A stretch of DNA of 64,000 bases from Nocardioides sp. (GTDB taxonomy: Bacteria > Actinomycetota > Actinomycetes > Propionibacteriales > Nocardioidaceae). The translations under genes and the position numbers were made by a program. The DNA lies in the NCBI RefSeq assembly GCF_024509035.1, contig NZ_JANINT010000010.1, positions 1 to 64,000 on the forward strand, read 5' to 3'. Shown here piece by piece: positions 29,413 through 38,468 of this stretch; position 1 is the first letter of the stretch, and each line of letters starts with the position of its first letter. The notes beneath the pieces are model-generated. The model saw only the letters and a list, made by a program, of their open reading frames with translations. It made no database searches and had not been told where the DNA came from.

Positions 29413-29960
29413 CCCACCGCCCGATCGTCCGGTTGGTGCGACGGTGTGGTGGGAGCGAGCACGGGCGCGAGGGTGCGACGCAGCGAACGCAGTGCGTCGT
29501 TGCGCAGCGCCACGACCTCGGGCAGGTCGAGCTCGAGGTCGTCGCCGAGGTCCGGCAGCGATCGCGCGTGCAGGAAGTAGCCCTCGATGACCTCGCGGTG
29601 ATCGCCGGGGAGGGCGGCGACCGCGGCACGGGCGGCCCCGACGAGCGCGGGCGGGGTGGAGGAGCGCGGCCGGCGTCCGCGGGCGGACCAGTCGATCGAG
29701 CGAAGCGCCTCGACCAGCGCGACGCGGATGCGGGCGCGAGCGAAGTCGGCGAAGGCGACGTCCTCGTCAGGCGCCCAGGACCGCGCCGCCTCGGCGAGCG
29801 CCACCCGGCCGGGCGCGTGGAGATCCTCGGCGGCCACCGAGGCCGGGACCCGTCGCAGCGTCTCCTCGACCAGGTCATGGAGCACGGGCGCATGCCGCTG
29901 CATCAGCTCGGCAGTCCTCGAGGCCGAGCAACCCCCCGGTGCTCTCTCCATGCGCTCCAT
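29355..29960 (-). CDS. Sigma-70-like (FliA/WhiG-type, short) factor, paralog A
   Basis: HDLVEETLRRVPASVAAEDL...FADFARARIRVALVEALRSIDWSARGRRPR; C-terminal region-4-like LPGDHREVIEGYFLHARSLPDLGDDLELDLPEVVALRNDALRSLRRTL. Confidence 0.68.
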   Translation of the reverse strand: MERMERAPGGCSASRTAELMQRHAPVLHDLVEETLRRVPASVAAEDLHAPGRVALAEAARSWAPDEDVAFADFARARIRVALVEALRSIDWSARGRRPRSSTPPALVGAARAAVAALPGDHREVIEGYFLHARSLPDLGDDLELDLPEVVALRNDALRSLRRTLAPVLAPTTPSHQPDDRAVGQSSSGSSGTGSPRTWNLR

Positions 29961-30115
29961 TTGAGTTCACGACGACCTCCGTGGTGAGGGTTTCGCGAGG
30001 AGAAGGCCGGAAGCGTCACCCGGCTCGTCCCTCCGCGGACGACCCCGACGGTGAGGCGGCCCTGCGACGCACGGATCGGTGTACAGCGTGTCGTGCGAGT
30101 GGGGGCCGGCGGCGA

Positions 30116-30706
30116 TCAGCCGATGGGCAGGGCGACCGCGACCGCACGACCCTCGCCGAGCGGCTCCTGGGACTGCCGCACGACGGCTGCGTGGTCCTGG
30201 CCGATCGAGGCGAGCGTCGGCGCGAGGGTGCGGCGCAGGGCTCGCAGCGCAGCGGTGCGCAGGCGGACGACCTCGTGCTCGTCGAGCTGCAGGTCGGCCG
30301 CCAGCTCCGGAAGCGCTCGCTGGTCCAGGAAGTAGCCCTCGATCACGGAGCGCTGCAGATCGGGCAGCGCGGCGAGGGCGGCGTGGGCGGCCTCGGCCCG
30401 GCCCCGATCGGGTGCCGGCCTCGGCCGCCGGGCGCGCGCCTGCCAGTCGATCGAGCGCAGCAGGTCGACCAGCGCGGCCCGGATCCGCTGCTCGGCGTAC
30501 CGGTGGACGTCACCATGGACCGCTGGCGCGTACGCGCGGCGCGCCACGGTGAGGGCGGCCAGTGCGGCGGCCGTGAGCTCGTCCCGCGTGACCGAGTCCG
30601 GAACCCGCCGCAGCGTCTCGGCGACCAGGTGGTGCACCACGGGCGTGTGTCGTGTCGTCCACTCGTCGATTCCGGCGGTCGACGAGCCCCCCATCTCGCT
30701 CTCCAT
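30116..30706 (-). CDS. Sigma-70-like (FliA/WhiG-type, short) factor, paralog B
   Basis: HHLVAETLRRVPDSVTRDEL...RYAEQRIRAALVDLLRSIDWQARARRPRPAP...LPDLQRSVIEGYFLDQRALPELAADLQLDEHEVVRLRTAALRALRRTL. Confidence 0.68.
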   Translation of the reverse strand: MESEMGGSSTAGIDEWTTRHTPVVHHLVAETLRRVPDSVTRDELTAAALAALTVARRAYAPAVHGDVHRYAEQRIRAALVDLLRSIDWQARARRPRPAPDRGRAEAAHAALAALPDLQRSVIEGYFLDQRALPELAADLQLDEHEVVRLRTAALRALRRTLAPTLASIGQDHAAVVRQSQEPLGEGRAVAVALPIG

Positions 30707-30796
30707 GAAGCCAGTAGACGGCAGGAGGACCTATTTGTCACGGAAAATCTTGTGTCAATTCCGTGGCCGCGTCATCCGGGGGTCGGTGTCGGCCGG

Positions 30797-32575
30797 TCAA
30801 TCGGTCGGCAGCGCCACGGTGAACGTCGTGCCGCCACCCAGCCGGGAGTGCACCGCGACCTCGCCGTCGTGGCGGTCGACGATCGTGGCGACGATCGCCA
30901 GCCCCAGCCCGGTGCCGGGCTCGCGCAGCGCATCGGGGTTGGTGGTGCGGAAGAAGGGCCGGAACAGGCCGACCTGGTCCTCCTCGGAGATGCCGAGCCC
31001 GTCGTCGGCGACGCGCAGGATCGCGGTGCGGCCGCGGCGCTCGATCGTCACCGTGACGGTGCCCCCGGCGGGGGTGTACTTCACGGCGTTGCTCACGAGG
31101 TTCCCGACGAGGCGGTCGAGCTCCGCGGGGTCGCCCTGCACCACGAGCCCGGCGGGGTCGAGCCGAGCCTCCAGGGTCAGGCCCTTGCCCTCGGCGGTCG
31201 AGCCGACCAGCCCCACGACGCTGCTCGCGATGGCGCACAGGTCGACCGGCACCCGCGCCAGTGGGTGCTGGGGATCGCTGACCCGCGCGAGGAGCAGCAG
31301 GTCGTCGACGACCTTCTTCATCCGGACCGTGCCGCGGGTCATCGCCGCCTGGTAGGGCTGCGCCGCGGGGTCGAGCTCGAGGTCGCCCAGGAGCTCGAGG
31401 TTGCCCGAGATCACCGTGAGCGGCGTGCGGAGCTCGTGGGAGAGCGTCGCGATGAGCTGGCTGCGGTAGTCGTCGAGCTGCTGGAGCTCGTGCACCAGCG
31501 CGCGCTCGCGCTCGAGGGCCCGCACCGTCATCAGCGCGGCGCCGAGGTCGTAGCCGATCTGCAGCGCCGAGCCGGTCTCGACCGCTGACCACGGCGGGTC
31601 CTGGGCGCGTCGCGACAGCACCAGGAACCCGAGGCACTCGCTGCCGGCGCCGAGGGGTACGGCGAGCGCGGAGTCCAGGCCGAGCTCGGTCAGCTGGCGC
31701 AAGGACTCCTCGAGCAGCGGCTCGGCGGCCGGGAGCGACGGCTCGATGCCCTCGGCGATCACCAGCACCTGCTGGGCCTCCCACAGCCGCGGCGCCAGGC
31801 GGTGCGCCAGGTCGACCATCCGGTCCGACAGCTCGACCACCTCGCCCTCGCGGGTGCGCGCCTTGCCGAGACCGCCGCCCTTGTCGTCGAGGAGCTGGAT
31901 CCAGGAGCCGCTGGCCCCGAAGCCCTCGACGAGGGGCTGGTGGGTGTGGTCGAGCACCGCCTCCAGCGAGGCCTGGTCGGGCATCGAGGCCGACCGGATC
32001 AGGCGCCGCGCCGCCTCGGCGTGCGCGACCTGCTGCACCAGGGCCTCACGCTCGAACGCCGTGACCACGGCCCGCTCGGCCTGCGCGGCGTAGCGCTCCA
32101 GCAGCCGCCGCTGGGCCGCGTCTGGCCGCCGCCCCGAGACCGGGCGGTCGACCGACATCGCGCCGATCAACCGGCCCTCGTCGTCGGTCAGCAGGCCGAC
32201 GAGCACGTCCATCGGGTGCCAGGCGTCGGGGGTGTCGCCCTGCTCCTCGGCCACCACCATCCAGTGCCCCTCGAGCATGGACGCGTCGTAGTCCTCCGCG
32301 GCCAGGAACCGGAAGCGACCCCACGTCTCGGCGTGGGCCAGGACCGGGTCGAGCACGGAGACCGGGTCGGTCGAGGTGAGGTAGTCGGAGAACTCGTCGG
32401 GCCCGGTGTAGGCCATCGTGACCAGGTTGCCGTCGAGCACCACCGAGAGCGTGGCCACCTCGAAACCGATCATCTCGGCGACCGACTCGACCATGAGCTG
32501 GAGCACCGCGCGGGCGGCCGAGTCCGACCAGCCGGCGCGCGCCTCCTCGGCGCGCGTGGCCTCGCTGTCGCTCAC
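30797..32575 (-). CDS. GAF-domain sensor histidine kinase
   Basis: DDYRSQLIATLSHELRTPLTVISGNLELL, RLVGNLVSNAVKYTPAGGTV, DDGLGISEEDQVGLFRPFFRTTNPDALREPGTGLGLAIV; GAF-like N-terminal segments. Confidence 0.94.
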   Translation of the reverse strand: MSDSEATRAEEARAGWSDSAARAVLQLMVESVAEMIGFEVATLSVVLDGNLVTMAYTGPDEFSDYLTSTDPVSVLDPVLAHAETWGRFRFLAAEDYDASMLEGHWMVVAEEQGDTPDAWHPMDVLVGLLTDDEGRLIGAMSVDRPVSGRRPDAAQRRLLERYAAQAERAVVTAFEREALVQQVAHAEAARRLIRSASMPDQASLEAVLDHTHQPLVEGFGASGSWIQLLDDKGGGLGKARTREGEVVELSDRMVDLAHRLAPRLWEAQQVLVIAEGIEPSLPAAEPLLEESLRQLTELGLDSALAVPLGAGSECLGFLVLSRRAQDPPWSAVETGSALQIGYDLGAALMTVRALERERALVHELQQLDDYRSQLIATLSHELRTPLTVISGNLELLGDLELDPAAQPYQAAMTRGTVRMKKVVDDLLLLARVSDPQHPLARVPVDLCAIASSVVGLVGSTAEGKGLTLEARLDPAGLVVQGDPAELDRLVGNLVSNAVKYTPAGGTVTVTIERRGRTAILRVADDGLGISEEDQVGLFRPFFRTTNPDALREPGTGLGLAIVATIVDRHDGEVAVHSRLGGGTTFTVALPTD

Positions 32576-32641
32576 CCTGTCCTCCCGCCGAGCCTCCGGT
32601 CGGCCTCCCGCCGACCAGTCCCGAGTATGGCCGTTCGCGCG

Positions 32642-33133
32642 TCAGTCCGAGATGGCGGCCGGCTCCCCCGTACGCAGCAGGGTGGCGATGTAGATCACGA
32701 TCGGCGTGGTGCCGGCGTTGCGGGCATGGTGGACCGCGTCCTGCTCCTCGACCAGCCAGCGGCCCGGTCGCACCTTGGCCGTCTCGCCCGGTTCGATCGT
32801 GCGCACCAGGGTCGGGTCGTCCCCGGGGCCCTTCATGAGCCTCGCCTGCCCGGACTCCACGGTGTAGGTGAGCGTGCCCTCCGCGACGTACCCCAGCTGG
32901 GCGCCGGGATGGTGGTGGGACGCAAGCTTCGCACCCGGCATCACGACGACCTTGCTCAGGCCGAGGGTCCGGTGCGGTGCGCCGGGCGGCGCGGTGACCT
33001 CGGCGAGGGGCTCGCGGGTCACGACCACCGGCGCCGGCTCGTCGGCCGCCGTTGCGGAGACCGCGATGCCGGCGCCGAAGCCGGAGCACACGAGGGCGAG
33101 CCCGCCGACGGGGAGGAGGAGACGGTTCGTCAT
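32642..33133 (-). CDS. Secreted cupin-domain protein
   Basis: N-terminal signal peptide; SKVVVMPGAKLASHHHPGAQLGYVAEGTLTYTVESG cupin motif. Confidence 0.85.
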   Translation of the reverse strand: MTNRLLLPVGGLALVCSGFGAGIAVSATAADEPAPVVVTREPLAEVTAPPGAPHRTLGLSKVVVMPGAKLASHHHPGAQLGYVAEGTLTYTVESGQARLMKGPGDDPTLVRTIEPGETAKVRPGRWLVEEQDAVHHARNAGTTPIVIYIATLLRTGEPAAISD

Positions 33134-33257
33134 GGCGGGAGCGTAGGCAGCCCCGGCGGACCCCGCAGCCGATCGGGGGAACCCGGGGTCACCCCGGGGT
33201 CGCATCGGGGTCCGTCCCCGATGTGCGGGGCGGGACCCCCGTCGCAGGCTGGGGCCC

Positions 33258-34196
33258 ATGATCCGTGCCCACGCACTCACCAAGCGCTTCGCCACCGGCA
33301 AGGGGCAGACCCGGGTCGCGGTCGACGGCATCGACTTCGTGGTCGAGCCCGGCCGGGTGACCGGGTTCCTCGGCCCCAACGGCGCCGGCAAGTCCACGAC
33401 CATGCGGATGATCCTCGGCCTCGACGCTCCGACCTCCGGGACGGTCAGCGTCAACGGACACCGGTACGCCGCCGCGCCGGCGCCCCTCCGTGAGATCGGC
33501 GCCCTCCTCGACGCGCACGCCATCCACCCCGGGAGGTCGGCACGCGACCACCTGAGGTGGATGGCGGCGTCCAACGGCATCCCGACGACCCGGGTGGGCG
33601 AGGTGCTCGAGCTGGTCGGCCTGGAGTCGGTCGCCGGCCAGCGGGCCGGGCGCTACTCCCTGGGCATGGGCCAGCGACTGGGCATCGCCGCGGCGATGCT
33701 CGGTGACCCGCCCGTCGTCGTGCTCGACGAGCCGGTCAACGGCCTGGACCCCGAGGGCATCCGCTGGGTCCGCACGTTCGCCCGGCAGCTCGCCGACGAG
33801 GGCCGCACGGTCTTCATCTCCAGCCACCTGATGTCGGAGATGGCGCTGATGGCCGACCACCTGCTCGTCATCGGCCGGGGCTCGATCCTCGCCGACTGCT
33901 CGATGAGCGACTTCATGAGCGACCACGCCGCGTCGTACGTGCGGGTGAAGGCGCCGGCGCTCGCCGACGTCGAGAACCTCCTCTCGGGCCGGGGGCTCGA
34001 CGTCACCCGGGTCGACGACGAGCTGCGCGTCGTCGGGCTGGACGCGGCGGCCGTCGGCGAGCTCGCCTTCCGGCACGGGCTGATGCTCCACGAGCTGACG
34101 CTCGTGCGGTCCTCGCTCGAGGACGCGTTCATGGCACTGACCGCCGACAGCGTGGAGTACCACGCCGCCGATGCCTCGAGGGGAGCGCTGCGATGA
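33258..34196 (+). CDS. ABC transporter ATP-binding protein
   Basis: GFLGPNGAGKSTTMRMILGL (Walker A), YSLGMGQRLGIAAAMLGDPPVVVLDEPVNGLDPEG. Confidence 0.97.
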   Translation: MIRAHALTKRFATGKGQTRVAVDGIDFVVEPGRVTGFLGPNGAGKSTTMRMILGLDAPTSGTVSVNGHRYAAAPAPLREIGALLDAHAIHPGRSARDHLRWMAASNGIPTTRVGEVLELVGLESVAGQRAGRYSLGMGQRLGIAAAMLGDPPVVVLDEPVNGLDPEGIRWVRTFARQLADEGRTVFISSHLMSEMALMADHLLVIGRGSILADCSMSDFMSDHAASYVRVKAPALADVENLLSGRGLDVTRVDDELRVVGLDAAAVGELAFRHGLMLHELTLVRSSLEDAFMALTADSVEYHAADASRGALR

Positions 34197-35011
34197 CCGC
34201 GACGATGACCGAGGGCGGCACCCTCCTCGTGGGCTCGGCGGAGCGCGGGCCCGGCTTCGGTGCCGTGCTGCGGGCCGAGTGGCTCAAGCTGCGGACCGTC
34301 CGGTCGACCTGGTGGACACTGGTCGCGACGTTCGTGCTCGGCGCCGGGCTGACCGTGCTGCTGTGCTGGGCCAACGCGGACTGGCTGGCCTCGGCGGACG
34401 CCGACGAGTCGCCGGGCTCGTTCGTCACCTGGGGGATGATGATCGCCCAGATCACCGCCGTGGTCCTGGGTGCCCTGGTGGTCACCACCGAGTACGGCAC
34501 CGGGATGATCCGCTCGAGCTTCGCGGCCGTGCCGGCTCGCGGACGGGTGCTGGCGGCGAAGTCGCTGCTGCTGGTGACCGTGCTGTTCGTCGTCGGCACC
34601 GTGACCGCGCTGGCCGGGTACGCCGGCGGCAACTACTTCCTCGACCGCGAGGGCATCGGGATGGCGCTCGAGGGCGGCGTGCTGCGCTCCATGTACGGCT
34701 CGGGCCTCTACCTCGCCGGCATCGGGCTGTTCACCGTCGCCGTCGGGTTCCTGCTGCGGCACACCGCCGGCACGATCTCGGTCGTCCTCGCGCTGATGCT
34801 GATCCTCGGCAACATGGTCAACCTGGTGCCCGGCGCGTTCGGCGACTGGCTGGTCAAGCTGATGCCCGGCAACGCCGGCTCGGTGATCTCCACGCCGGTG
34901 CCGTTCAACCCCGACCTGCTCGGCCCCTGGACCGGGTTCGCGGTCTTCGCCGCCGAGACGGCCGTGCTGCTCGCCGCGGCCTACGTCGTGCTGCGGCGGC
35001 GCGACGCCTGA
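34193..35011 (+). CDS. ABC transporter permease
   Basis: Overlaps ATPase by ATGA; multiple TM helices; ABC-2-like VLRAEWLKLRTVRSTWWTLVATF. Confidence 0.93.
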   Translation: MTATMTEGGTLLVGSAERGPGFGAVLRAEWLKLRTVRSTWWTLVATFVLGAGLTVLLCWANADWLASADADESPGSFVTWGMMIAQITAVVLGALVVTTEYGTGMIRSSFAAVPARGRVLAAKSLLLVTVLFVVGTVTALAGYAGGNYFLDREGIGMALEGGVLRSMYGSGLYLAGIGLFTVAVGFLLRHTAGTISVVLALMLILGNMVNLVPGAFGDWLVKLMPGNAGSVISTPVPFNPDLLGPWTGFAVFAAETAVLLAAAYVVLRRRDA

Positions 35012-35015
35012 CGAC

Positions 35016-35048
35016 GTCGACCCGCCCGGAACTTTCGGGCGGGTCGAC
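35016..35048. repeat. Solo palindromic unit related to the 88-bp composite element
   Basis: gtcgacccgcccg-gaacttt-cgggcgggtcgac, 13-bp perfect arms. Confidence 0.85.
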
Positions 35049-35116
35049 CTGCTGGTGCCGCATCGACCCGGGCGCTCGGTGTCCCTGGTGTCCCTGGTCC
35101 CGATTAGGGTCGCGTC

Positions 35117-38100
35117 GTGACCCTGCAGATCCACCGAGCCGCGCGCACCGACGTGCTCGCGGACGCGCTCGGTGACCTGCTGAGCACGCCGCTGGACGAC
35201 CCGTTCGCGCAGGAGGTCGTGGTCGTCCCGGCCAAGGGGGTCGAGCGCTGGCTGACCCAGCGGCTCAGCCACCGGCTCGGCACCGGCCCGCGCGGCGGCG
35301 ACGGGGTGTGCGCGGGCGTGCGGTTCCTCAACCCGCGGTCGCTGGTGTCGCTCCTGCTGGGGCGCGAGCGCGACGACCCGTGGGACCCCGAGCGGCTGGT
35401 GTGGCCGCTGCTCGCGACGATCGACGAGAGCCTCGACGAGCGGGAGTTCGCGACGTTGGCGCGCCACCTCGGCCACGGCCAGGACGGGCCCGACGGCGAG
35501 CTGCGCCGCAACCGGCGCTACTCGGTCGCCCTGCGGTTGGCGCACCTGTTCGCGTCGTACGCCGTCCAGCGACCGTCGCTGGTGACCGCCTGGCGCGAGG
35601 GACGGCACGACGCCGACGAGCTCCCACCCGACCTCGCGTGGCAGCCCGAGCTGTGGCGCCGGCTGATCGCCCAGGTCGACGCGCCGCCGCCCGACGTCCG
35701 GCACGCCGAGACCTGCGCGGCGCTGCAGGCGGGCGGCCGCGACCTGCCGCTGCCCGACCGCCTCTCGCTGTTCGGCCACACCCGGATCCCGCCCACCGAG
35801 GTCGGGCTGCTCACGGCCCTCGGCGAGCACCGCGACGTCCACCTGTTCCTGCCGCAGCCCTCGCCGGCGCTGTGGGACGACCTGACCGGCCTCGGAGGGG
35901 TCGTCGCGCGCGAGGACGACGACTCCGTCGAGCGGGTCGGCCACCCGCTGCTCGCCTCGCTCGGCCGCGACGCCCGCGAGCTGCGCCGCCTGCTCGACGG
36001 CGTCCCCTCGACGCTGGTGCCGGTCTCGACCGCCGGCGACGACCGCCTGCTCGGGTGGCTCCAGCACGACCTGCGCGCCAACCACGCGCCGACCTACGGC
36101 GAGCGCGCGGCCCGCCACCTCGACCCGGCCGACCGGAGCCTGCAGGTGCACGCCTGCCACGGCCCGGCCCGCCAGGTCGACGTGCTGCGCGAGGTGCTCG
36201 TCGGCCTGCTCGAGGACGACCCGACCCTCGAGCCGCGCGACGTGCTGGTCATGTGCCCCGACATCGAGACCTTCGCGCCGCTGATCTCGGCGGGGTTCGG
36301 GCTCGCGACGACCGACGGGCACCCCGCCCACCGGCTGCGCGTCAAGCTCGCCGACCGGGCGCTCACCAGCACCAACCCGCTGCTCGCCGTGGCGAGCGAC
36401 CTGCTCGACCTCGCGGGCGGCCGGGTGACCGCCTCGGACGTCCTCGACCTGGCGGGGTCCGACCCGGTGCGCCGCCGCTTCGCGTTCACCGACGACGAGC
36501 TCGACCGGATGTCCCGCTGGGTCGCGCGGGCCGGGGTCCGGTGGGGCCTCGACGAGGAGTCGCGATCGGCGTTCCGGATGGAGCGCTTCCCCCACAACAC
36601 CTGGCGCACCGGCCTCGACCGCATCCTCCTCGGCGTCGCCATGAGCGGCGACGACCACCATCACCTCGGCCGTGGCCTGCCTCTCGACGACGTCGCCAGC
36701 TCCGAGATCGACCTCGCAGGCCGGCTCGCCGAGCTCGTCGACCGCGTCGACCGCACGCTCTCGGCGCTGGGCCGCGCCACCACGGTCGCCGACTGGACGA
36801 CCGGCCTGCGCGACGGCGTGCGCTCGCTGGTCGACGTGGCGTCCGACGATGCATGGCAGGTGCCCCAGTTCGAGCGCGAGCTGGCCCGGGCGGCGGCGTC
36901 CTCCCACGAGGGCGGCCTGGAGCTGCGGCTCTCCGACGTGCGCGCGATGCTCGAGTCGCGGCTGGCCGGGCGGCCGACGCGCGCCAACTTCCGCACCGGC
37001 AGCCTGACCGTCGCGACGATGGTGCCGATGCGCTCGGTCCCCCATCGGGTCGTGTGCCTGGTCGGGCTCGACGACGGGGTGTTCCCGCGCGCGGGCGCCG
37101 TCGACGGCGACGACGTGCTGGCGCGACACCCCCGCACCGGCGAGCGTGACGTGCGCAGCGAGGACCGACAGCTGCTCCTCGACGCGGTCCTCGCCGCGAC
37201 CGAGCACCTCGTCATCACCTACTCCGGTGCCGACGAGCAGTCCGGTGCCGCCCGCCCGCCCGCCGTACCCCTCGGTGAGATCCTCGACGCCGCCGACCGC
37301 ACCACCGCCGAGCCGGTCCGCGACCGGATCCTCACCCGTCACCCGCTCCAGCCCTACGACGCGCGCAACTTCGTCCGCGAGCGCCCGTTCAGCTTCGACA
37401 CCGCCGCGCTCGCCGGGGCGCGATCGGCCGCGGGCGTACGCCGCGACCCGCCCCCGTTGCTCGACGGTCCGCTGCCACCGAGGCCCCGCGAGGACGTCTC
37501 GCTGCAGGACCTGCGCGACTTCCTGGCCCACCCGGTGCGGGCGTTCCTGCGCGGCCGGCTCGACGTGGCCGCGCCGTTCGAGCCCGACGACCTGGCCGAC
37601 GCGATCCCGGTCTCGCTCGACAGCCTCGAGAAGTGGCAGATCGGCGACCGGCTGCTGCGCGAGCTGCTCGCCGGTCAGGACCCGGTCGCGGTGATGACCG
37701 CCGAGCAGCTCGCCGGCACCCTGCCGCCGGGCGGTCTCGGCACGCGCACGCTCCACGAGGTCGCCGAGGAGTGCCAGCGGCTCTGGTCACGCACCGACGA
37801 GGTGCGCGAGGGCGAGCGGCGCTCGGTCGACGTCGAGGTCGACCTCGGCGACGGACGCCGGCTCACCGGCACCGTGCCGGGTGTCTACGGCAGCCGCGTG
37901 GTGAGCCTCGGCTACTCCCGGCTCAATGCTCGCCAGCGGCTGCTCGCCTGGGTCGACCTGCTGGCGCTCTCGGCGACCTGCCCCGACCAGCACTGGACCG
38001 CGCACGCGATCGGCAAGGATCGCGCCGGCCCCAAGCGGGCGCTCAGCGGGCCGCTCGACCACCGGTCGGTGGAGTGGCTGCGCGGGCTCGTGGAGCTGCG

Positions 38101-38401
38101 CGACCGCGGTCTCTGCGCGCCGCTGCCGGTGCCGGTCAAGACCGGGCTCGCGTGGGCGGAGGCCTACGCGCGCGAGCTGATGGGCCAGGACCACCCACCC
38201 ATCGAGGCCGCCCGCCGCGAGTGGGAGACCGACCCGCACAACGCCTTCGGGATCACCGGCGAGGACGCCGACCCCTACCACCAGCGGGTCTACGGGGCCG
38301 GCGCCCCGGTCGAAGTCCTGCGCGACGCCGGGCTCGGCGAGGTTGCGTGGGCGATCTGGGAGCCGTTGCTCAGCGGCGCCGAGCGGGTGGGTCCGCTGTG
38401 A
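35117..38401 (+). CDS. recC: Exodeoxyribonuclease V subunit gamma
   Basis: VVVPAKGVERWLTQRLSHRLG, ADRSLQVHACHGPARQVDVLREVL, MVPMRSVPHRVVCLVGLDDGVFPR; followed by recB and recD. Confidence 0.95.
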   Translation: MTLQIHRAARTDVLADALGDLLSTPLDDPFAQEVVVVPAKGVERWLTQRLSHRLGTGPRGGDGVCAGVRFLNPRSLVSLLLGRERDDPWDPERLVWPLLATIDESLDEREFATLARHLGHGQDGPDGELRRNRRYSVALRLAHLFASYAVQRPSLVTAWREGRHDADELPPDLAWQPELWRRLIAQVDAPPPDVRHAETCAALQAGGRDLPLPDRLSLFGHTRIPPTEVGLLTALGEHRDVHLFLPQPSPALWDDLTGLGGVVAREDDDSVERVGHPLLASLGRDARELRRLLDGVPSTLVPVSTAGDDRLLGWLQHDLRANHAPTYGERAARHLDPADRSLQVHACHGPARQVDVLREVLVGLLEDDPTLEPRDVLVMCPDIETFAPLISAGFGLATTDGHPAHRLRVKLADRALTSTNPLLAVASDLLDLAGGRVTASDVLDLAGSDPVRRRFAFTDDELDRMSRWVARAGVRWGLDEESRSAFRMERFPHNTWRTGLDRILLGVAMSGDDHHHLGRGLPLDDVASSEIDLAGRLAELVDRVDRTLSALGRATTVADWTTGLRDGVRSLVDVASDDAWQVPQFERELARAAASSHEGGLELRLSDVRAMLESRLAGRPTRANFRTGSLTVATMVPMRSVPHRVVCLVGLDDGVFPRAGAVDGDDVLARHPRTGERDVRSEDRQLLLDAVLAATEHLVITYSGADEQSGAARPPAVPLGEILDAADRTTAEPVRDRILTRHPLQPYDARNFVRERPFSFDTAALAGARSAAGVRRDPPPLLDGPLPPRPREDVSLQDLRDFLAHPVRAFLRGRLDVAAPFEPDDLADAIPVSLDSLEKWQIGDRLLRELLAGQDPVAVMTAEQLAGTLPPGGLGTRTLHEVAEECQRLWSRTDEVREGERRSVDVEVDLGDGRRLTGTVPGVYGSRVVSLGYSRLNARQRLLAWVDLLALSATCPDQHWTAHAIGKDRAGPKRALSGPLDHRSVEWLRGLVELRDRGLCAPLPVPVKTGLAWAEAYARELMGQDHPPIEAARREWETDPHNAFGITGEDADPYHQRVYGAGAPVEVLRDAGLGEVAWAIWEPLLSGAERVGPL

Positions 38402-38468
38402 GCACCCCACGCAATCGCGGACTTCCCCCGCTCCGCTCCTCCAGCCCACGATTCCGCGGGGACCCCGC

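Noticed and set aside
33653-37756. 1,367-aa minus-strand ORF opposite the ABC operon and recC
   Set aside because: Antisense to confidently identified genes, composition is a mirror of GC-rich codons (RR/GG/AV runs) with no family motif.
38402-38468. Similar blocks ccacgcaatcgcggac / ccacgattccgcggggac in the recC-recB gap as a regulatory repeat
   Set aside because: Imperfect and short in GC-rich sequence; cannot be distinguished from chance.
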